64,000 bases of DNA from Anisus vortex (Eukaryota; Mollusca; Gastropoda; Planorbidae), in the NCBI GenBank assembly GCA_949126835.1, contig OX421499.1, forward strand, positions 8,511,026 through 8,575,025, written 5' to 3'. Shown here one piece after another: positions 44,541 through 55,119 of the stretch (positions within the stretch are counted from its first letter, which is position 1; the number at the start of each line of letters is the position of its first letter). The notes under the pieces were generated by a model that was given only the letters and a program-made list of their open reading frames with translations, did not search any database and had not been told where the DNA came from. Made by a program: the position numbers and the translations under genes.

Positions 44541-45247
44541 GTAGTGTCTCTACGTTCGCCGACCGGACACATAATGTGGGAGATATTCTTCCGGCCAGCA
44601 TGTCACGTGACCGCCAGACAAATTAATGCGGAAGATATTGTTATGTGACCGCTGGACAGAAAATGAGGGAGATATCATTTTGGTGAGCAAGTCACCTGAC
44701 CGCTGGACACAAATGGCTTGCTATGTGAATGCCTTTTAAACTGATCATAATATTTAATAATATGCAATGACCCCCCCCCAATCTTTTTTTGGCACATCAG
44801 GCTATTAGTATGCTCTTTAAAAAAATTAAAGGCTATAGGCCTAGGATAGGTAGGCCTACTTCTGAGTTAAGATGTAGCCTTTTCAAAGCTTATAATAATA
44901 TCTTTTTTTTTTTTGGTGGTCAATTTGTAAAGGCCTTTTTTAACCCCTAAATGGAATGTTTGGACATTTAAGCCTTTTAATTTTGTACTAATTCTACACT
45001 AAATTTTTCTTGATATAAATGTCCAGTGATTTTTTCAATTGATTCAAAAGAATAGAATTCATCACCAACATGCAGGCCAGATGCCATTTTCCTTGTAGCT
45101 GTAGTTTCAGCGGTCAAGTGACAATGCTGATGGAACAATGTCTCTTTATTTGATCGGTCGCTGGAAAATATCTCCAGTACTATATTTCTGGTCGAGGGAA
45201 GAATATCTCCTCCACTATTTGTCCGGTCGCCGGACGCATAGACACTT
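44541..45247 (-). mobile_element. MULE-like element with long inverted terminal arms
   Basis: The left arm (from about 44542) reads agtgtctctacgttcgccga, ccggacacataatg and gggagatattcttcc. The reverse complement of the right arm (from about 45247) reads agtgtctatgcgtccggcga, ccggacaaatagtg and ggagatattcttcc. Arms extend roughly 150 bp with internal sub-repeats (tgaccgctggaca). Long arms and an ORF starting at the inner edge of one arm are typical of Mutator-like elements. No clear 9-10 bp target duplication was seen. Confidence 0.55.
44977..45087 (-). CDS. Short ORF, possible FAR1/ZSWIM-like N-terminus
   Basis: 36 codons, MASGLHVGDEFYSFESIEKI, then QEKFSVELVQN and a stop. The L-x-x-G-D-x-F-x-S-F-E-x-hydrophobic pattern recalls the N-terminal region of ZSWIM/FAR1-type proteins derived from MULE transposases, but this is a short and weak resemblance. 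It begins just inside the right arm of the element at 44541-45247. Most likely a remnant rather than a gene. Confidence 0.3.
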   Translation of the reverse strand: MASGLHVGDEFYSFESIEKITGHLYQEKFSVELVQN

Positions 45248-45249
45248 AA

Positions 45250-47200
45250 AAAAAAAAACATTATTTTTGCAAACTATTATTTACATCTACATGACATAGT
45301 ATTAGGCCTATAACATAGGCCCATATTCCAATATCATAGTAAGCCTTTTTGTTTAAAACACGAAAAAGATGTTTTACAGATATTGTAAAAGTAATTATAT
45401 ATCTATTAAAATAAAAGTGTCAAGTATAGCTTGCTAGGAAACATATAAAAGATATAGACACAGTAAGAAAAACTTAAAAATAGTTTTACAAAGATTTGCT
45501 TAATTGTGTTTTTAAATTATAGGCTAACTAGGCCCAAACTATTATTTTGATTTGGTAATTTACACAGCCCAACAAAAGGACAAAAAAGTAAATTGCATTG
45601 CACCCACCCATTATATTGCTTGTTTTTTTTTAATTGTATAGGGTATAGGTATTGTTTGAGAAACTTTTTATTTAATTTCAATGTTGTTGTTTTTAAATTG
45701 AAACTTGTGATATTTCTACTACCAAAATATTCGTTTGCATCATTTTTTAGTTGTAATTTTAAAAGAGCTTCTGGAACAGCAAATAAAAGACCCCCTAAGA
45801 GGTACTAGGTTAAATCTCATATTTCAGGTATTGATTAATTGTATAGAGGGAGGTAATTCTCTTCCTCATTTCAGGCTTCTTAGGCACCATAGTTCACATT
45901 ACCAGATATTGTATGATGTTTAATGGTTGTGTGTATATAAGTAGAAAAACAATGATCAATGGTTAGTTTCTCATTATATTTACTTGGTAGAAATTTAGAC
46001 TCAAAGGAAACTTTTAGAGAATAATTTTATGATGGTTGTGTAGTTCTAAAAAAGTTATTTCTGATCTTGTGTTTGACTATTTTCTTTCTCTCTTAACTAT
46101 CTTATATTAAAAAAAAGCTTTTGTTCTACAAACATTCTTTTAAGAAAACAAAACACTAGTAGTTACTTGTTTTGTATATTTTGTTGTGTGTGGTTTCTCC
46201 TGGTTGAGATATTTGGGTTCCTCCATAGGGAAACCAAAACTGCAATTCATTTAACCTGGTTAGCTCAGATTATGTAGTGCCACCTAGTCTGGCCTATCAC
46301 AGATGGTTTGTAAACAAAAGGCTGAGGGTGCTTACACTGTTCCTGTAGTAAACAAATGAAAGTCTTCTATTGCTTATGTCTTTTTCCTTTTTGTTTCCCC
46401 CAGGCTAACATTTCCTTAGATCTTCTTCTCTTGAAATGTTGTTGTTTTCCTTCCCTTTATCTTATATATTGAAGTTTCATTGTCTGGATTGGATTTTACT
46501 TTTCTGACAACAGATTGTACAACTGAGAATATAGACACACATACAAACACATATCAGCCAGCATATATATATTATCAATACAGAGATTTGGTATGTGTAT
46601 GTATATATATATAATATATATATTATATTATGTATATGTTTGTTTGTTTGCTTTATAGTCTCCGTTACCACTTTTGATCACAAAGTTTAATACATAAACT
46701 GGGAACATTCTCTAAACGATATTTTGAAATGCATCACATATTGGTCTACTGCTGAATTTGTTGACTTTTAAATAAATATACCATCAGAGGAACTAATGAA
46801 AATACAAATTAGTGAATGGCGACAAGAGTTTTGCTTTGCTTTTACTCAAAGTTTAAAACAGGGCTTTTATGTTTTTCCGACTTAGTGTTTTACTGTGCAG
46901 TCAGTTGTTTTGTTTATAGTGTAGGAGTTAAAAGTGCTATGTCTTTTCATTTTTTGATCTTGCTATCTTTCTTTTAATTTGCTAAAATTTTGTAGGGACA
47001 TACAGTATCCAGAGGGTCAACTAATATGTATGATATAATGATAAAGACATCACAATTTGTTAATGTGCGAATGCTTCCGATAAAAAATCAAAACATATAA
47101 TACATTTGAGCTTAACGGCTTTTAAAAAGTGAGCAACAGCCAATGCATTTTGTAAAGATCCAAAGATATTGCTAGATTGGAATGCAAAATCCAGTTAAAA
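45250..47200. other. No gene recognised; CMIP intron
   Basis: AT-rich sequence with a (TA)-rich patch near 46600. No supported element. Confidence 0.4.
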
Positions 47201-47204
47201 CCAA

Positions 47205-47432
47205 ATTGATCATAGGGCCTGTGTGGCAACGTTCACCAGTTTCTGTGACCACGGCATACTAAGAGATGCGTGGCCAGCACAATACCCAGCTGCCTTTACT
47301 TTACCCTAACTAACGTCAGGTACCCATCAGAGCTGGGTAGACTCAGGGACACCCTCAAGTCCGAGGAAGAAATACTAGCCTCCACCAGGATTTGAACCCA
47401 GAACCTTCAGATCACCAGTGGAATGACTTTTA
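47205..47432 (-). mobile_element. SINE-A copy 4
   Basis: Reverse complement of a nearly complete SINE-A. B-box-like ggatttgaacccag near 47390 and body gtcaggtacccatcagagct, gggtagactcagggacaccc, gtttctgtgaccacggcata. Confidence 0.75.
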
Positions 47433-48235
47433 TTTAAAGCCTGAAGTTATTTTGTGTTGTGTGTGCAGAAATTTTTAGTTTTAGAAGCTTTGGCCATTCC
47501 CCTTTAATTTGTTGGCAAATTGTTCTCCATATTGTGTCTTGATGAAGACATATATCTGCAAATATTGACTGTTATTTTTTTGTTTCTTTTTGTAAAAACA
47601 ACTTGAAAGCAATGTGAACTGGCTGTTGAGTAGCATGACTCATTCAGAACTTTCAACATTTGAATCCATCTACTTTATAGTCTCTTGGCCATTTTTTTCT
47701 AAGCATATATACCTCCAAGAGCATCTGATCAGATACACAAATTGTTAATCAGCTGAGAGCCACTTCAATTTTGCAGCTCAAAAGAAAAACTATTCATCTT
47801 TTTGTGTTGTTTTATGTGTAGTGTGTTTAAATGGAAGAAATGTGGGATGCCAGACCTGAATTGGACCATACAGTGTGGTGATCAAACTGTGATGAATAAT
47901 AATAAGCTTATAATAGAATTTTAACTAAAAGTAGTGGCTCAGTTTTAATTTCCTCATTTGATCGAGATAGACCAGTGAAGTTTTTATGCACATAGTGTTG
48001 GTAGTGTTCTGCAAGAGTCGGTTACACATACAAACTTCTCTCCTTCCCCCCCTCCCCACTGAAACTTTTTGAGGTGTTGGTAGTTTTTATCTAGCTTCAA
48101 GTAATCCACCAGTGTGTACTTATTAGGTTATCTATTATTCAATATATCTGGTGTTGTGTTGTTTTTATTGTTTGAATGAACTTCTCTAATTATTAGGCTG
48201 TACAATAATGAATTTGATAATTTAAAAAAAAAGTA

Positions 48236-48345
48236 ACAATAGTAACGGTTCGGTTTAGAAACGTTTCAGGAAATAAAAATTTAAAAAGTGAAGTAGTAAT
48301 AAAATTTTAAAAGCATTGAACATTTAAGCTCTCTAATTTCTGACC
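48236..48345 (+). repeat. Dispersed repeat R1, copy without insertion
   Basis: caatagtaacggttcg, gaaacgtttcaggaaataaa, aaagtgaagtagtaat and aagctctctaatttctgacc match 52375-52475 plus 52674 onward. That second copy is interrupted by a MITE exactly at ctctctaa. Confidence 0.7.
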
Positions 48346-48646
48346 TAGAAATATAAAACAACTACTTTTTTTAAAAAACATTTAGATATAAAAAACAACG
48401 ACAATTTTCTTTATTTCATATGCAAAGAATTATTTACTTTGTGTGTGTGTGTGAGTAAGTTTCTTGCTGAGTGGCATTAGTGGGTGGGTTCTGAGAAATA
48501 TTTTGTAAAATCAAATAGGACCTATATCTTGTGGTCATCATGAAAGTGTACGAGTTTTCTTTTGAACAGTAAACCACCGAACCACCTAAATTCTATAGGG
48601 GTGGTACTTTACAATCTCCATCTTTGACTAGAGTGAATCTGCAAAG

Positions 48647-48863
48647 CAGGGGTCGGCACCGTTTTGTTGATAGTGTGCCAAAGTAGGATTTTTAATTTAT
48701 AAAGCGTGCCAGCAGACTAAAAGTCATCCTGCTCTAGCACTCAATTTCTTGTAGAAGGTAGTTGAATTGTCTTTTTTGGAGGTCTTCCGCGTGCCATTGA
48801 AAATTGCTTTGCGTGCCATGTCACGTGCCATGTCACGCGGTTGTCGTAGGTTGCCGACCCCTG
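48647..48863 (-). mobile_element. hAT-type MITE (family M3, copy 3)
   Basis: Ends caggggtcggcacc / ggttgccgacccctg. Flanking 8-mers ctgcaaag (48639-48646) and ctgtaaag (48864-48871) differ at one base. The interior is the reverse complement of the M3 copy at 29825-30032 (agtcatcctgctctag, gtgccattgaaaattgcttt). Confidence 0.85.
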
Positions 48864-48871
48864 CTGTAAAG

Positions 48872-50195
48872 TATAATATAAAGGAAGATTCCTCACATGT
48901 GATGTCTTGTTCTATTTTCTGTCTCTCTTTGCCCGTCGACCCCTCCCCTTTCTCACGCGCTTTTAATTTAATCCATTCTTTCAAGTTACTGTAACTGTTT
49001 GCTTTACCAAGGGATAGGTTAAATTGTTATGTATATGAATATGGAAATGTGGCTTTATACAGCCCCTCCACACACGCACACAGACACACACATACATACA
49101 TACACTGATGGGTAATAGAAAACCAAAAAAGCCCAGCATTGATTGATTTTTTTGTAGTGGGTATCATTGTTTATGGAGCTAGCATCGTGATCTCGCTGAG
49201 CAGAGATACATATTGTGCATTCTCTAGGAGGGGCTTTTATTACATTTCCATGCGTGTAGTCGTAATGCATTCAATAAATAAAATTATGCAGTATATAGAC
49301 ACACAAAGATTTGTCTGGGTGGAATGTTATTTATTAGCTTTGCGTGCATTCTGGCATAGATTACGCACTTTACGCCACCTATTTGCACGCAGACATAGCT
49401 CCGGTTTAGAAGAGGTGTATATGTAAATTCAATGATGTTCATTAGTTAATATTATCGTTTTGACAAGTGACTATTCTAAAACAGTGAGAACGTGGACCCC
49501 CCCTTCCCCCCCCCCACACACACAGCCTGTGTGCATGTTCAGAGTTGTATCAGTTGTCTCTAAATGAAAAAAAAGGCGCTTTGCAAAACTGTGGGATCCA
49601 TTGTAGTATTTATTACCCAAGTGTTTTCAGTGTATTGTCGCTATTCATACCCTATCAAAAGAGAGTAGGCCTACGCACAACATTTAAAGTGATTTAATTG
49701 TGGCAAGGGTGCAGAGGGTGCAAATGTCGACGGAGGGGGGGGGGGGGTTGCTGAATTACAATTCTCCTCCCTTTCCTTCTCCCGGTGTATTTCGCCAGAA
49801 TTCTGTGAACCCGACTTCCCCCTTTGCTCTCGTGGGCACCCGTCAAAAGAAGAAAAGGGTGTAAGAGGGGGGGGGGATCTCGTGTTGTCCATACAGTGTC
49901 CTTTGTCTTGTGGCCAGAGAAATCGGCGGTGGACTTACGGATGACATATATACTTCATCAGCAAGGAGGTTGTTTTGTTTTATAAAAAAAAAATATTTCA
50001 CGCACATCAGTCTTTAGATGTCACGATCAATTCAACCCCCCCCCCCTCCCTTTTCCAATCCAACCCCTTACTTGAGTGAATCGGTGAATACACATGTGTT
50101 GTGCCGTCTCAAGTTATCTAATACAGTTGTATTACACGTGCATTTGGGGTTTCCGATCTGTGCTATAGTTTCATTATCATTAGAGTCATTTATCA
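48872..50195. other. No gene recognised; CMIP intron
   Basis: Contains CA-rich and C- or G-run tracts (49060-49110, 49495-49525, 49730-49750, 50030-50050). No supported coding region. Confidence 0.4.
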
Positions 50196-50196
50196 T

Positions 50197-50445
50197 TGTG
50201 AGGCCGGCTGGTCCAGCGCTAAGTTCACCGGACTGTTAACAAAAAAAAAAGGCCCGGGTTCTATCCCTGCCGCCGACCAATCCCTGCCGCCGACCAATCC
50301 CTGCCGCCGACCAATCCCTGCCGCCCTGCTGGAGTTTTGGGTATAGTGGACGTAATAATCTTCTAGAGCGCACTGAGCATGCTAAATTTAATAGCCTTGG
50401 ATAAAAGCGCTATATAAATAACTAATATTATTATTTAAGTCAAAT
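50197..50445 (+). mobile_element. SINE-B: tRNA-like head with LINE-type tail
   Basis: The head gaggccggctggtccagcgc, taagttcaccggactgtta and gcccgggttctatccctgcc looks tRNA-derived (A-box- and B-box-like). Four copies of an 18-bp aatccctgccgccgacc unit follow. Then comes ggacgtaataatcttct, also found in L-A LINE ends, and a 3' tail (agcgcactgagcatgctaaa, tttaatagc, gcgctatataaat, ATT-rich) shared with the LINE end at 63140-63215. Confidence 0.75.
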
Positions 50446-50828
50446 CATTTTTATTTAGAAAAGGTCGTGGCGCCCTGTGTGTTGTCATGGAGTTTGGCAA
50501 GTCTAAAAAAAAACGTCAAGTGAACTATAGAAGAAATACAATAGGAACAGTTATTGTGTGTGTGTGGGTTTTTTGTTGTTTTGTTTTTGTTGCGTATGTT
50601 GGTGTCACGTATGTTTTAAAGACGTATAATAGAGGGGCCGACAACTCGGTGATAAAACTTGTTATGCACTTTGCACACTGGCAACCATTGCCACATAACA
50701 ACAATAGCAATGCACCCATACCATGGGACACAAACATCTACCTCAGGTTACGTTCTATATTCAATAACGGTTGGTACAGCGCGAGTTGTTTTTATAAAGG
50801 GAGTTGAGTATGTACTATCCACACGGGG

Positions 50829-51062
50829 CTTGTGACGGCTGGTGTAACGAAGGTCCATGGCTCGAATCCCTTTTGAAGGCTGGGGACTTGTTCCTAGCTC
50901 CGATGGGTACCTGATAGTACTGAGAGGGGGCGATAAGTTATGCGATTGGCCATTGTGCTGGCCACACACACACCCTTGTCTGCCATGGCCACGGAATATT
51001 GTGAACGCTGCTTCACGATCCCTAAGGATCCAATTGGTCTGAGAGGGATACTTATTTTATGC
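50829..51062 (+). mobile_element. SINE-A copy 5
   Basis: B-box-like tggctcgaatccc, then gaaggctggggacttgttcc, tccgatgggtacctgatagt, cattgtgctggccacacaca, tgccatggccacgg, gtgaacgctgcttcacgatc. Confidence 0.75.
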
Positions 51063-51785
51063 ACTCTTCTGATCTCCAAGCTTCCTCGTGAGTCTTGAGC
51101 AGACTTTTCATTTACGAGTACAGCATGGCTTTCCCGTATCGCTCCACTAATCCTCATAACTTGAAAAATATATAACAGTAAAACAGTTTTAAATGAAGTA
51201 AGGTAATAAAACCCGTTAACATTAAAATTTATGTTCCTTTATTTTAGGCTACCTTTTCACAAATAACATGTAATAAAACGATTAATAGAAGTATTATTCA
51301 AGAAAAACATTCGTTCAATAACTGTGCTGATTCGCTAAATTCTTAGCTTTCCGACATTATCCGCGAATTGTTTGCATCTGTATACTATTCACCAACGGTC
51401 GTTCGCGTACCCTTAGGGTGGGGGAACCCCCTGGTGAAGAGGCATTACGATGTTCGGAGTAGGTAAAAATAAAAATGGACAAACACTGAAATCTCAACTG
51501 TCGAAACGTGTCTATCTCGATGTCTTCATTCGGTGTAATGCAAAAGAAACATTGCAGAAAAAGAAAACACACACAATGTAAAAGTCGTTACCCCAAAACA
51601 CTATCTTGAAACCACCACGTCTGCACGGCACTATATTGTCTATATACAAAGTATTTTTTTGGAGAGGGCTGTGCAAACCAATGTACGTTACATAATAGTG
51701 AAATAAAAGAAGAAGACATTTTTTTTTTCTTTCTCTCTCTCTTTTATTCCCCTAAATAATATTCTATTTATATAGAACTACAATA

Positions 51786-52040
51786 GGACTCCCGGTTGTC
51801 TCAGTCTGGCTCCAATTTTACGTTAAGAGTCCTGGTTTCTACCAGAGTCTGGATTGTTGTCCCCAAGTTGCGTCGTTGCTATGACGACGGGTACCTGACA
51901 TCAGTCGCGGGAAAAGTAAATGCGGATGTGCATTGTTCTGAACGCACAATCCCCTTTTGTACGCCGTGGCCACGGAAACCGGGGGGAACTGCTTGATTTG
52001 CCACATGGACCAGCCTGAACTGAAATGAAGAGAGATACTT
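51786..52040 (+). mobile_element. SINE-A copy 6, diverged
   Basis: ggactcccggttgtctcagt, gacgggtacctgacatcagt, tgcattgttctgaacgcaca and cgccgtggccacggaaaccg keep the SINE-A order, with a weak head. Confidence 0.65.
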
Positions 52041-52231
52041 TATCTAACACCAGATAGTCCCCTTGTGTGTGCATTCATTTGTTGTATCTCCTCGATCTCA
52101 AATGTTTATAACAGAAGGCGATGACCCAGAACGACTTGGTCTTAAATATGAAGCATTCCATTGTTGGTGTGGCCGTCGTCCCAGCATCCGTTGTATCTAT
52201 TGACAGTCTCCCACGTCCTGTTTGCTAGCGC

Positions 52232-52285
52232 TTCTCTCTCTCTGCCTCTCTCTCTCTCTCTCTCTCTCTCCCTCTCTCTCTCTCC
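52232..52285. repeat. (CT)n microsatellite
   Basis: CT repeats with two interruptions (tgc, ccc). Confidence 0.95.
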
Positions 52286-52374
52286 ACATCATGCTCGTAA
52301 TCATCGCAAACCATGAAAACCAATGAAGAAAACTGACAACGTTCTTCTGAGCCACTGGACTGTCTTTTAAAAAG

Positions 52375-52475
52375 CAACAATAGTAATCGTTTAGTTAGAA
52401 ACATTTCAGGAAATAAAAAGAAAACGGCAAAAAGTGAAGTAGTTATCCAATTTTCAAAAGCATAAAGCTCTCTAA
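52375..52475 (+). repeat. Dispersed repeat R1, copy split by a MITE
   Basis: caatagtaatcgtttag, gaaacatttcaggaaataaa, aaagtgaagtagttat and aagctctctaa match 48236-48345. The matching continues after the MITE at about 52666. Confidence 0.7.
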
Positions 52476-52665
52476 CAGTACCGTTGCTAGGGATTTGGGG
52501 CGCGGGGGGGGGGGGGGCTTGGCCTCTTTAGGGACCCCTGCATTTTGACATTCGACATTATGACATGAGAAAAAAAATTCGGATACTCCTTAGGGGGCCC
52601 CCCTCAAGTAGGGGTCCGGGGGTACTTTTGAATTTGGACCTCCCCCTCCCCTAGCTACGCCACTG
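52476..52665 (-). mobile_element. hAT-type MITE (family M4, copy 2)
   Basis: Starts cagtaccgttgctaggg and ends ccctagctacgccactg. Perfect 8-bp duplications ctctctaa flank it (52468-52475 and 52666-52673). It is the reverse complement of the copy at 34808-35001 (ggcttggcctctttaggg, tgacatgag). Confidence 0.92.
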
Positions 52666-52689
52666 CTCTCTAAGATCTGAATTCACTTT

Positions 52690-54830
52690 CCGAACAACAG
52701 ACTATCATTTACTCCCTCTCTCTCTTTCGCCCCTTATGTCACTTCCCCAACAAGAAGCTGGATACAACTAGAACTCCCCCAGGGCTATCTCTTGGCCTGG
52801 TTTGCATTGCGATCGAAATTAAATTATTGTCAAGGAAATGAGTACTTACTATTACTATTATTAAAAAAAGGCTACATTCATACCATCAACACACAAACGT
52901 AAACAAATGTAGATTTCTCTTGTTAGTTAAGCTAGAGACAAGTCAAGGACATGGCTAACACTGACTGTAACCAGTGCCCGTAATATTGTATGATCGCCTC
53001 CTCCAATTTTGGGCCGTACATTCACAGTGTTCATATGGGTGGGGGGAGAGTTTGGATAATTTGTACTATAATGAACAAAACAAACGGCGAAAAAAATATT
53101 TATTATAAAAAAAAGCAGTAGTCTATATTCTAGTCTACTTAACCTCGCGAAAGTTTTTTCTTCTCCCGGAAGTTGTTTCTATAAGTGATGAGTCAAAGAC
53201 AATAATGTTCATTTGGACTTCTTATACGCAAGACCGATTAACATTAAGACAATGTATACATGCCAGTAACGAATTATATTGGTGCGTGCACTTTGTGTGT
53301 GTAAAGTTTGCAGGGGTTTATGGAATTTTGAAATTATTTTAGTGCAAGAGCCCTGAAATTCAGAAGGAGCCTTTAGTGACATAATCAGCCTCAACTTTCA
53401 GCGCACATTTTGTTTTTTTGTTCGTTGTGCTCCAGGGGGAGCCCCAAAAATTGTTCATCCTGGGAGGGGTTGGGCTGGCTGGCTGGCTCAGTCTCTTTGA
53501 TCGACCACTGAGCCAGACTACTCGCCCCGAACCAAGAGGACTGGTCGTGATTGTGAGCAGTTGACATATCACGTTACTTTCATGCATGTCTCAGGCGACC
53601 CCGGACCCCTCCCCCATTAACTAGAGTCATTAGCAAGGGCTTACCTGGCGTCGCCAAGGACGATCCCTGTCAAGGCCGTCACCGTGTGTGCTTCGCCATC
53701 GTCTGGATTCAAGACACGATCTTGACCCTGGTGTTTGGGGGCATTACGTGCCCCTTTTTCTCAGCGGCGGCACAAGGGCGTGCCAATAATCTTTCACGAC
53801 GTGTTTTTTTTTTCTAATTGACTAGACGAGATTACATCCCTCCCCCTCCCCTCTTAATTTCCACTTCAACTATTAGTTGCGTTTATCTTTAAGACTTACT
53901 TTTCATTTGGGGTATTCATGCACTTTTATCTTATTTCGTAATCTACCTACGTTCATTATAGCGGTAGGATTATTACCCCATACTTAAATACCTTTTTAAT
54001 GTACAGTTTGGAATTATTATTTTTATTAAGAGCTTTTTAAAAATGCCCAAAGTTATTATTATTTTTTTTTTAATTTAAATTTCCTTTGCGTGTGTGTTGA
54101 ATAAATCCATCGTCTGAATGCCACTCCAGAATAAAGGAAATTTTAAAAAAATCGAAAATTATGTTTACCTTGATGTCTGAGAGAATTTTATTGGATTATT
54201 GTGTTGCCTTCTAAAGTTACAATTCCATATTTTCTGCATTGTTACTAATATTGGCAGAACTCTTGTTTGTTGATTGAAATATGCCGCCTCCCAATTCCTT
54301 TCCCAAGTAACGAAAAAAAAAAAGAAACATTAAACACAAATTTTGAATCAGGATGCACTTTTGGGTAGAACCAAGTCTTGATACCCCCCCCCCCAAACAC
54401 TCACACACACCAGGACACACACACGCTGAAATAAAAAATGGGGCGTGGCTTTATTGATCATCCTCACACAGACAGTCAATCAGCTGATGTATAACATTGC
54501 ACCCACGAGCTGTTGTTTTATTTCACATTGATTTATCCCTATATTGTTCAGATACAACTAAAAAAAATTTATTGTTTCCATTTTCTTCCATTAAACCCTA
54601 TTGTTTATTTATATGTTTTGAGTGAAACAATAACAACATTTACTGTTATTATTTCTGATATTTTCTGCAACCTTTTACAACACTGTTGTCAGTTCAGTTG
54701 AACGCAAAACAACAGCAGCAACGAAGAAATATGAAAAAAATGTTCAATGCAGAAGCAGAATAATGGATAGATGCAATTATATCATTTCTTTAAAAGCTTT
54801 ATACCCTATGAAGCCAATATTCGTACAATG
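52690..54830. other. No gene recognised; CMIP intron
   Basis: Mixed-composition sequence. A GC-richer block at about 53560-53790 (cttacctggcgtcgccaagg) has no recognised identity. A polypyrimidine/poly-C patch lies near 54380. Confidence 0.4.
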
Positions 54831-55118
54831 ATAGGCACGGTGGCCGTTCGGATGGCGTTCCGAATGTTCTGGGTTCGAATCCTGGTGGAGGCTAGGATTT
54901 TTCCCGGGACTCGAGGGTGTCCCTGAATCTACCCAGCGCTTACATTAGTTGGGATTGAGGGGGGAGGGTGCCTGACATAAGTTGAGTTAAAGTAAAGGCG
55001 GGTAGGTATTGTGCTGACCACACATCCCTTTGTATGCCGTGGCCACAGAAACTGGTGAACGCTGCTCCACTGGCCCTATGGTCAGTTTGGTCCTACGGGC
55101 TACTTTATTTTCCTTTAC
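54831..55118 (+). mobile_element. SINE-A copy 7 (good head)
   Basis: tRNA-like head ggcacggtggccgttcggat, then ctgggttcgaatcctggtgg (B box GGTTCGAATCC). The body has gagggtgtccctgaatctac, gtgctgaccacacatccctt, atgccgtggccacagaaact and ggtgaacgctgctccactgg. Confidence 0.85.
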
Positions 55119-55119
55119 T

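Noticed and set aside
50487..50807. 106-codon ORF with a basic start and a hydrophobic segment
   Set aside because: The hydrophobic stretch arises from a GT-rich run; it lies between two SINEs in the CMIP intron and has no recognised homologue.
53560..53790. GC-richer block as a possible exon
   Set aside because: No frame of useful length and no match to CMIP or another family was recognised.
54831..54900. tRNA genes at GGTTCGAATCC boxes (14.6, 47.4, 50.9, 54.9, 57.7 kb)
   Set aside because: The heads do not fold into a complete cloverleaf by eye and each is followed by the same SINE body, so they are SINE promoters.
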